DNA of 64,000 nt from Cyanophora paradoxa (taxonomy: Eukaryota > Glaucocystophyceae > Cyanophorales > Cyanophoraceae). The notes beneath the pieces were generated by a model, which was not told where the DNA came from, made no database searches, and saw only the letters and a list, made by a program, of their open reading frames with translations. Positions 54,222-61,269 of this stretch are shown here, in pieces. The position numbers and the translations under genes were made by a program. Position 1 is the stretch's first letter. Every line of letters begins with the position of its first letter. Location: NCBI GenBank assembly GCA_004431415.1, contig QPMI01000520.1, positions 434,001-498,000 on the forward strand, read 5' to 3'.

Positions 54222-55664
54222 CTACTTTCGTGGTCTCAGAGTCGCTTTTCGATCGCCATTAGCTACCGGCGCTACCGTTGCTACTTTTCTACTACTTCTT
54301 AATGTAGCTTTGGTTTCCGGCGCTTTATAGCTCTCAGTCTGATTAGAGAACGACTTATACCATCGTTGGCTATTCACGCCGCCGGATAGCTTAGGCTCGG
54401 CGGCGGTTACTAGCCGCTGTAATTCTTTATTTACGCGTTTCTCTTTTTGCACGCGATCCTCTAATAGAGTGCCTTGCGGCACAGTCGCGGCGGCTTCTAT
54501 GCCCTCTCTACGCAATTGCGCATCGACCCGCGCCTCGTCCTTCGCCGCCTCTAATGCATCTACTGTGGGCGCCATTAGGTAATCCACAGCTTGGACAGGC
54601 AATAGCTCGTGGAAGGCAAAGCGACCCTCTACGCGATTGCCGTCCGGATCAGTTAGCATAAACTTATAGCCCTCGCGCGCGGCGACAGTATATACGATTC
54701 GGCTCCAATTGTTACCGCCCTTAGCGAATGGCGTCTTCTCGATGCGTAGCCTTACTGACATGCCCGGCTGAATCTGATCCAAATAAGCTATCGATTTCTT
54801 GAATTTCGCATCTTCTTTTTGAACTATGAGCTTATAGTGACTCTCGTTGGTCTCGGCGGGCATATAGCCGGTCGCAGAGTGCACCGTATTATTATAGTTA
54901 TATTCTAACTCGGGCAGGACATCTATAAATCGCGCCGTATTATTAGCGATGCAGTAGCTCGTGATCAGCCGCCGCATTTGCTTGTTAAATGCTTCTATGC
55001 GCCCTTGCGCGCGATGGTCGGCTGTGTCCGCAATCTGATGCTCTATAAACTGATTCTCGAAATATTCTCTTAACAGGCTATTAGTGAATTCTGAGCCGCG
55101 GTCGCTTTGAATCTTAAAAATTGGTCGCGGCGCCTTATTTTGTAGCTGTATAAAGGCGGCTAAGGTCGATGCAGCCGACTTGTCCCGCATCGGTATAATA
55201 TAGCCGACCCGCAACGTGTTCTCCATCCCAGTTAAAAACGCTTGGTAGCCGTCATTATACTTAGCATACGCCGGAAAGAATAGCAGATCAATTACGTAGG
55301 TATCGAGAGGCTGTCGGATTGGTATAGCCGGGTCTCGTTTGCGGGATAGGTGCGGCGCATTAATCTGAACGACCTCTTGCCGGCTATACCACTCTTGCAA
55401 TTTCTTATAATTCTCGTCGGGCAGCTCTTGCCGTAGCTTAGTGATCCCTTTGAAACCGGTTTGCGGATCGTAGAATTTACGCGCGATTTTCGATTGCTCC
55501 GGGACAGCAAGGGCTACGGGCACATCGCGGGGCACCAAAGCCTTTAAATCAGACCGCTTTACTATGCGGCTCTCTTTATTCTCTTTCGGCACGGGGATCG
55601 GCAATGTGCTCCCCTCTAAATCTTGCGATCGTCTTACTATCGGCGGTCTTGACATCCTTGTCAT
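54222..55664 (-). CDS. rve-type integrase, element B
   Basis: 480 residues from the ATG at 55664 (MTRMSRPPIVRRSQDLEG); the frame is open further upstream without ATG. The core has TYVIDLLFF (first Asp), IQSDRGSEF (second Asp) and, 35 residues later, AQGRIEAFNKQMRR (Glu): a canonical D-D-35-E set. It is followed by the YNNTVHSATGYMPAE segment and an SH3-like domain (GMSVRLRIEKTPFAKGGNNW). The tail is basic and repeats ATLR words. It differs in core spacing and length from the integrase of element A. Confidence 0.9.
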   Translation of the reverse strand: MTRMSRPPIVRRSQDLEGSTLPIPVPKENKESRIVKRSDLKALVPRDVPVALAVPEQSKIARKFYDPQTGFKGITKLRQELPDENYKKLQEWYSRQEVVQINAPHLSRKRDPAIPIRQPLDTYVIDLLFFPAYAKYNDGYQAFLTGMENTLRVGYIIPMRDKSAASTLAAFIQLQNKAPRPIFKIQSDRGSEFTNSLLREYFENQFIEHQIADTADHRAQGRIEAFNKQMRRLITSYCIANNTARFIDVLPELEYNYNNTVHSATGYMPAETNESHYKLIVQKEDAKFKKSIAYLDQIQPGMSVRLRIEKTPFAKGGNNWSRIVYTVAAREGYKFMLTDPDGNRVEGRFAFHELLPVQAVDYLMAPTVDALEAAKDEARVDAQLRREGIEAAATVPQGTLLEDRVQKEKRVNKELQRLVTAAEPKLSGGVNSQRWYKSFSNQTESYKAPETKATLRSSRKVATVAPVANGDRKATLRPRK

Positions 55665-55727
55665 CAGACAATAAAAAAGATCAATGTAACATTTTACTCG
55701 CACGCGACAAGAAAAGGTATTGTTTAT

Positions 55728-56353
55728 TTACGGTAAATCGGGATATCCGTGCGACCACTCAAACACTTGCAGTAGATTGCTTTTATGATTCTCGGTATAC
55801 CACAGCTGAGCGTCACTATCCCATATCCCTCCGTTCTCTTTTAAGTATTTACGCAAGGCAGCTCGGTTTCGGATCACAAGCCCGAATTCCGCGAATTTAG
55901 TGTGGTGCTTTTCGAGGTTTTTGTGAATATCCAAATAGTGCCTTTCCCTATTATAATGCGCTTCAAACAAAACATCCATGGCTGATTCCTTGTGGAACAG
56001 AGGTATTCTTCTATCCGTTACATTATTCACGAATCCACAAACCTTTGCGAAATCAATCAAAGACACAAAGCCGTGAACAGATACATATTGATCATGTATA
56101 ACCCATTGATCCCATCCTTTCCGTTCTCCCAGGCAGAACAAGCGGCAATCGGAAGACGAAAGGGCATATAATTTGGGATTATCGTGCTCGGAAAATAGCC
56201 GATGTCGCTTATATCCGTGATATCTAACGTCTTTCCTTGTCCGTGGCTTCCTTCTTTAATAGCTTCGTATAAAGCGCAGAAGTCCCATAGATTAAACGTG
56301 ACCTTTTCGATATCAGAAGTAAAGATGCGCTTGCCCTCATACTTATACTTCAT
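55728..56353 (-). pseudogene. DUF5710-like protein beside integrase, frame broken
   Basis: The minus strand opens at 56353 (MKYKYEGKRIFTSDIEKVTF). It must shift -1 near 56130-56145 to continue as CLGERKGWDQWVIHDQYVSV and end at 55728. The C-terminal part has LKENGGIWDSDAQLWYTE, one DUF5710 copy like those at 41162-41500. Overlapping open frames (98 and 137 residues) explain the two halves. One missing base would give a single protein of about 208 residues. It has AAAAAATGA (minus strand) 93 bp upstream. Confidence 0.6.
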
Positions 56354-56445
56354 TGTCGCCTTTTACTTTAAGCTGAGAAAATATTTTCCTGTTGCCTAAA
56401 TGTAGCGCGTTCTCCTTAAATCATTTTGCGTTTCCCACGGGGCTT

Positions 56446-56454
56446 TCATTTTTT
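56446..56454 (-). promoter_or_regulatory. AAAAAATGA motif, minus strand
   Basis: The reverse complement TCATTTTTT is followed by GACG on the plus strand. It lies 93 bp upstream of the broken DUF5710 gene (start 56353). Confidence 0.5.
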
Positions 56455-56597
56455 GACGATCCGCGGTGAGACTCTCACGTTTACTGTCAATAAAATCAGG
56501 CTACCTGAGCGTTTATTGTCGAGATTTTAATAATTAATGAAAATCCTGACAATAAACACCGCAAAACGCGCAATAAAAACGTGCAGTAAACAGTAAA

Positions 56598-56762
56598 ATG
56601 AATGATCCGGTATGGGACGCGCACCCGATCCCCAATTACTTCCTAATCGACCCTGACGACCCCGGATTAAAGTGCATATGGCTTCTCCATATCCTAAGGC
56701 GACAGCTCCTTCAATTAGAGCGCAAACCAAGAAAAAGAACGCACGATAAGATAGACGACTAA
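56598..56762 (+). CDS. possible 54-residue protein
   Basis: The ATG at 56598 opens MNDPVWDAHPIPNYFLIDPD, then a WLLHILRRQLLQLERK helix and a basic/acidic end (KRTHDKIDD), with the stop at 56760-56762. The composition looks protein-like. The gene converges on the polymerase gene and overlaps its stop by 4 bp. No family is recognised. Confidence 0.4.
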   Translation: MNDPVWDAHPIPNYFLIDPDDPGLKCIWLLHILRRQLLQLERKPRKRTHDKIDD

Positions 56763-59700
56763 CAGCCGAATGGAAGGCTATGTATGCCGTCGCCTGATAT
56801 GCAGCGCTTGCTATCGAATTGGGTCAGCGCTATCCGCTTGCTCTCCAAATCATATAAGTGGTGGCATCGCCGTTGCTTGTTTACTACTGTTACTGTTTTT
56901 GTGATCCCGTCAAATAGGCAGCGCTTAAAGTCGTCGAAATGCACCTCTTTCGAGGCTGTCCCGCTCATTTTTACCTTGTCGTAGCTCTCAGTGCGGAAAG
57001 CATATAGCTTCGGGCGCAGCCCCACATACTCCACTATCTTGACGTCGGGCATCTCATTTTTATATTTACCGGGAACCATCCGGTTCTCGGGACTATAAGG
57101 GCAATCTAAATAAGGGCTGATCGCTCGCATGCCCGCTTCCAGATCCGCGCTCTCTATATACAGACAGAACGAGTCGGTATCGTGGAACAGCAGCTGAGCT
57201 TGCACGAAAGTCGGTCGGATCACGTCATAAAAGAAGCTATAATTATGCAGCTTCGCGGCATCCAGCACATAAGCGCCAATAGCCACCGGTTTGTCGAGTT
57301 TTACGTGTTTACTATACATTTCGAATGCAACCGCAGTCTCGTTTAATACATTCGTCGCTTTTACCAGTGGGCTCGCCGCATATTTCTTAAACAGCTTCGT
57401 GCTATTCGCGATCTTTACCACTGAGCGCCCGCGGCACGATTCCAGGCATTTACCGTAAATAGCATTGTTCATTAATTTAAAGAAGTCGCTCTCGAATTTA
57501 TTCCGGGCTTCCTTTCGCAGTTTCGTGTTCAGATCTATGTAGGGCTTCATAAATGCAGCGGTTGCAAACGAGAGAACCCGGTGGATCTTAGTAACTACGA
57601 TCCCCTTTTTTACCATATAGAGCAGCATCGGCTGAGAGACCACGTAATTATATTTCGGCGTAAACGAGGCGATCAGCTTCGGATCTTTACTGAGCTTCTC
57701 GCCGCTAATCTCCAAAAGCCCACGCTGATACTTGCCGAGCATGTCCGCAGTAATTACCTCTTTACTCACGATCAGCGGGAAATCGCGATGGTCGCCCTTT
57801 AAATAGTCCGGATACGCAAGGTCGACCTCTATAAATGCACTCCGCCCTACAACCTCGGTAAAAGCTGTGCTCGTGTCGTCCCAGCGATAGTCCCCGACCG
57901 GTAAAGGCTGACTTAGCGCATAGCCATATAGATTATTCGCATCCAATAGCACTATATGTTTATCCTCGCTATTAGCCTCGGCATATCGTGTGGGCATGGT
58001 CGCAAAGCCGCCCCTAATTGCCCGCTCAATAAATTCGTATTGATCCGCATCACTGATCTGTTCTATCGCGACCCTCGTATGCTTTAACATCGCGTCCCAC
58101 GATAGTCCCGGTGCGCTCACATAATGCGTGGGATCCAGACCGTATTGCTCATGTGCGAGCATACTGAATTTACCGAATTTTACCATGAGATCATTAACAT
58201 CGGACGCCTGAAAATCCATGAAATTCGAGGCGTCTATAAACTTGTAAAGTCCCCACTGTAAAGAGAGATACTCGTCGAAATTCTTACTTAGGATCTCGAC
58301 CCGCAGCTTATCGTCTTGCTGTGCGATTTTCCTGAATATAGCATGCCCGCACTCGTCCATCCGATCAATGACCACGGCTACTTTCGTTTGCTTTGAGATC
58401 CTCCTGTGTAAATTGCATTTTCGGCAAGCTTTCCCTATATAATCGCCGCTTTGGTGACAGTGATCGCGCACAGGGAAGTTTTCGTGGGTAAACCGCTGAT
58501 TGCATATATAGCAGTGCTTGGTGATTTTATAGGCTTGCTTTTGCGCCTCTGTGAGCGGAATCATAGGTGTATTGGTAAATAGGGTATTAAGCATCTCGCG
58601 GCACAGTTCCCCTAACGTGGTAAACATCTGTCCCAGCGGATCCACGCCCTCGAATTCGTGATTTTCAACATGAGAGCCCATAACAACATTAAGTGCCACC
58701 GACTTTACCTCTCGCTTGGTTCGATTTGGTTCATTAGGAACCGGCACCGACTCCATCTCTACCTTGCAGTAGCAGACAGTAGGAAGCCACACCATTTTCC
58801 TTAGGTGTTGCAGTCCGAAAGTAATAAAGCTTCCGGGCTCCGGGCATTTACCTTTACTCAGCCGCCAATCGATACAGCGATTAGAGTCGGTGTGGCTATC
58901 GAGTTTCTCCTGTGATCTAAACCGGGACAAACAGGTTTCGCAGTAGAAAATGCGCCCGTCGTTTGCTTTATCAAAGGTGGTCTTTAAGAGGCGGCTCAGT
59001 GACATTATCGTAATATAGTGACCCTGTCCGTTTGCGTCCTCGATCAGCAGCAGGTTTACCTTCGATTTACGACGCGGATTACTTGACATGTGCAGTGGAT
59101 AAAAGGTTTGGGTCGCATTGTCGGCGCCATATATATTAATTGACAGCTCGGGATTATTGTCCTCGAAACGATCTATTAATGCAGCATCGCAAGCCACCGG
59201 GAAATTAATGCCTGAGAAGTCCAGCTCAGTCATCCACCGCCTATATTGGAACGGATCATTACGTTTGTGTCTGTTTATGTCGTTTCTGTGCAGCCATGCG
59301 AGGATAGCGTAATTAAAGCAGTCGTGACCATCGATATTCTTAATATTTACTGTGGCTCGCTTTAATCCAATCCATTCGGGGGTCTCAATGTAGCAACCGC
59401 CCATCGGCGCATATGACAAAACGGCGACATGTAGCTTATCTAATTTACTGAGCCGGTAGCTGTCAACCTGTATCATCTGTTCATTCATTTGCTGAGCTAC
59501 ACCCACTAACTCAGTGAGAATATTGCGCGACCTTGTGATTACGAAATAATCGCTGTATATGTGTTTGGTGATAAAAACGTTAGGATCACTCACTTTTACG
59601 TATCGGCAGATGAAAGTAAGTCGCACCTTAATAGCTTTCAGTTCATCCAGCCTTTCTTTCAGCCGCCCAGGCAGATTTGCAGCGATGGTAGTGAGAAATT

Positions 59701-60022
59701 CCACCGGATCTAAGATTATCTGTTCATCCGCCTTATAGCTATACCAGGCGTATGCTTTATTCATTGCAAAACCGTCTTCCTCATCGGGTTCTATGACGGC
59801 TAAGCGCCGCCCTTCGGTATAGAAGCGCTCCACATTTTCCAGGCGATTGTAGAGCTCGTCGGCAATATTCGCAAGGTTAGCTAAGCGGGGTTTTCGATCT
59901 AAGATCGCCGCCCTCCGATCGTATTCGGCTTCGGTGATCTCCCCAGTGACTAAAAGACTACCTAACAAGCCTAATATTTCGTCCTTTTTCTCTTTTATAA
60001 GGCGATTAGTTTGGCGGGGCAT
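56759..60022 (-). CDS. family B DNA polymerase lacking exonuclease motifs, element B
   Basis: 1087 residues. Polymerase motifs are intact: A LLDANNLYGYALS (about 692), B KLMNNAIYGK (about 848) and C LFHDTDSFCLYIES (about 947), then the KLYAF block. The C2HC finger (YCETCLSRF, about 362) and His-Me-like insert (CYICNQRF, VRDHCHQSGDYIG, CRKCN; about 500-535) match element A. The exonuclease does not: the Exo I site reads YCKVEM, the Exo II site reads VIDRMDECGHAI, and about 90-100 residues with Exo III are absent before EQYGLDPTHYVSAPGLSW. The frame is uninterrupted, so this is a clean loss rather than decay. Confidence 0.9.
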   Translation of the reverse strand: MPRQTNRLIKEKKDEILGLLGSLLVTGEITEAEYDRRAAILDRKPRLANLANIADELYNRLENVERFYTEGRRLAVIEPDEEDGFAMNKAYAWYSYKADEQIILDPVEFLTTIAANLPGRLKERLDELKAIKVRLTFICRYVKVSDPNVFITKHIYSDYFVITRSRNILTELVGVAQQMNEQMIQVDSYRLSKLDKLHVAVLSYAPMGGCYIETPEWIGLKRATVNIKNIDGHDCFNYAILAWLHRNDINRHKRNDPFQYRRWMTELDFSGINFPVACDAALIDRFEDNNPELSINIYGADNATQTFYPLHMSSNPRRKSKVNLLLIEDANGQGHYITIMSLSRLLKTTFDKANDGRIFYCETCLSRFRSQEKLDSHTDSNRCIDWRLSKGKCPEPGSFITFGLQHLRKMVWLPTVCYCKVEMESVPVPNEPNRTKREVKSVALNVVMGSHVENHEFEGVDPLGQMFTTLGELCREMLNTLFTNTPMIPLTEAQKQAYKITKHCYICNQRFTHENFPVRDHCHQSGDYIGKACRKCNLHRRISKQTKVAVVIDRMDECGHAIFRKIAQQDDKLRVEILSKNFDEYLSLQWGLYKFIDASNFMDFQASDVNDLMVKFGKFSMLAHEQYGLDPTHYVSAPGLSWDAMLKHTRVAIEQISDADQYEFIERAIRGGFATMPTRYAEANSEDKHIVLLDANNLYGYALSQPLPVGDYRWDDTSTAFTEVVGRSAFIEVDLAYPDYLKGDHRDFPLIVSKEVITADMLGKYQRGLLEISGEKLSKDPKLIASFTPKYNYVVSQPMLLYMVKKGIVVTKIHRVLSFATAAFMKPYIDLNTKLRKEARNKFESDFFKLMNNAIYGKCLESCRGRSVVKIANSTKLFKKYAASPLVKATNVLNETAVAFEMYSKHVKLDKPVAIGAYVLDAAKLHNYSFFYDVIRPTFVQAQLLFHDTDSFCLYIESADLEAGMRAISPYLDCPYSPENRMVPGKYKNEMPDVKIVEYVGLRPKLYAFRTESYDKVKMSGTASKEVHFDDFKRCLFDGITKTVTVVNKQRRCHHLYDLESKRIALTQFDSKRCISGDGIHSLPFGC

Positions 60023-60067
60023 CTTTTACTCTAAGGGAACATTTTAATTTCGGGAAAGGACGCGTTC

Positions 60068-60110
60068 AAAAAATGTGGAAACATATTTAAGGACATCTCA
60101 AAAAATGACA
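60068..60110 (+). promoter_or_regulatory. AAAAAATG motifs before the RING gene
   Basis: AAAAAATGTGG (60068-60078) and AAAAAATGACA (60100-60110). The second is 53 bp before the ATG at 60153, matching element A spacing. Confidence 0.6.
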
Positions 60111-60152
60111 CGGAGGAAAACATTTTATGTGTATCAGATATAGAGAAACACA

Positions 60153-60647
60153 ATGAATACCCAAGAGATAATAGAATATTGTAAGACACTTACAAATATT
60201 CCCGTAACAGAAGCAACAAAAGAATGCACAGACAAGAACTATCTCAAATGGGAAAAGAAGAATGCCCGTAAGAAGGTAATCTTTGTTATATCACAAACGC
60301 GTAAACATCAGGACATGTTTTTACATCTTAATATGGCTTCCCAGTTTTACCATCCTCGTAGGCAGCACATATGCGCATTGGTTTACAAAGGATATAAAAT
60401 GTTAATACCACTTGACATTACGAAAGAGAAATGCATTGAGGTAATACAAAATGTTATATCGGGCTTTTCTAAAAAACAAGATGGGGAAGTTAAGTGTGTG
60501 ATTTGTTTAGAGGTTATAGAAACGGAAGATTTAGCTTGTGTGCAGTGCAATAGTTCTGTGTGTGAATCTTGTATATCCGAAATGACTTATAAACAACGTT
60601 TTTCCTGTCCAGTTTGTCGTATTGAGAGTTTGCAACAATACCATTAA
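60153..60647 (+). CDS. RING-finger protein, element B
   Basis: 164 residues. The C-terminal finger has eight cysteines: C115-x2-C118-x10-C129-x2-C132-x4-C137-x2-C140-x11-C152-x2-C155, which fits a C4C4 RING. The middle pair spacing is the same as in the element A protein at 30340. RING domains commonly recruit ubiquitin-conjugating enzymes; a role in altering host protein turnover is inference. It is divergent from the polymerase gene across a 130-bp gap that carries the shared promoter word. Confidence 0.8.
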   Translation: MNTQEIIEYCKTLTNIPVTEATKECTDKNYLKWEKKNARKKVIFVISQTRKHQDMFLHLNMASQFYHPRRQHICALVYKGYKMLIPLDITKEKCIEVIQNVISGFSKKQDGEVKCVICLEVIETEDLACVQCNSSVCESCISEMTYKQRFSCPVCRIESLQQYH

Positions 60648-60657
60648 TTGCAAGTGC

Positions 60658-60894
60658 CTAAGTTAGCTTTGTGACACTTCTTACCGTTAGTCTTACGTTT
60701 TCGGGCAGCTCTATTGTCAGTTGCATAGTGTCAGATTTGATAACATGGGTTTTTGTCTTTTTACCACGGCAATTCGGGTAGTAACCGAATATTCGCCTGA
60801 AAAGATCCTGTGTGGCTTCAATATCCATGGTCGCGGTTTGAGTGATCTCGTCCGCAGTCAGGGCGTGCGTATAGGTAGGTCTGATAGCGGTCAT
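60658..60894 (-). CDS. small unknown protein, element B
   Basis: 78 residues from the ATG at 60894 (MTAIRPTYTHALTADEITQT); the longer frame to 60918 lacks ATG. It ends in strand-like LTIELPENVRLTVRSVTKLT. It converges with the RING gene, 10 bp apart. No family is recognised. Confidence 0.5.
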   Translation of the reverse strand: MTAIRPTYTHALTADEITQTATMDIEATQDLFRRIFGYYPNCRGKKTKTHVIKSDTMQLTIELPENVRLTVRSVTKLT

Positions 60895-60974
60895 TGTGTT
60901 GTCAGTATATACAATCAAAGGAAGGCTTATATACCTTAATCATATTTTGAGAATGGCACGATATACAGTATACA

Positions 60975-61250
60975 AAATAATAAACTACTTAATTAATATA
61001 ATAAACTACATGAAACTACTTGACTTTCCTTGCAAAACTACGCAACTTGAAACCAAAACTACGCACTTAATACCAAAACTACGCAACTACGCAACTTTTG
61101 CGCTTTTCAGAATTTTTGCCGCCCCGACCTTCAAACCTTTTGCAGAAAGTTGCGTAGTTGCGTAGTTTTGGTATTAAATGCGTAGTTTCCAGTATTAAAT
61201 TGCGTAGCTTCGCTATGTAGTTGCGTAGTTACTAAAAAATGATGTAGTTA
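60975..61250. repeat. foldback repeat, GCGTAGTT family, copy 3
   Basis: It lies in the gap between the small gene and the helicase stop. Left arm words are ACTACGCAA, ending AACTACGCAACTACGCAACT (about 61075-61096); the right arm starts AGTTGCGTAGTTGCGTAGTT (about 61150). The centre differs from copies 1 and 2. An AAAAAATGATG word lies at 61234-61244 with no plus-strand gene after it. Confidence 0.75.
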
Positions 61251-61269
61251 TTAATTGTTTCCGTGTCGC

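Noticed and set aside
56527-56730. Minus-strand 67-residue frame
   Set aside because: Low-quality composition; the plus-strand 54-residue frame over the same DNA looks more protein-like.
61234-61244. AAAAAATGATG as a promoter word
   Set aside because: No plus-strand gene follows; it lies at the edge of a foldback repeat between minus-strand genes.
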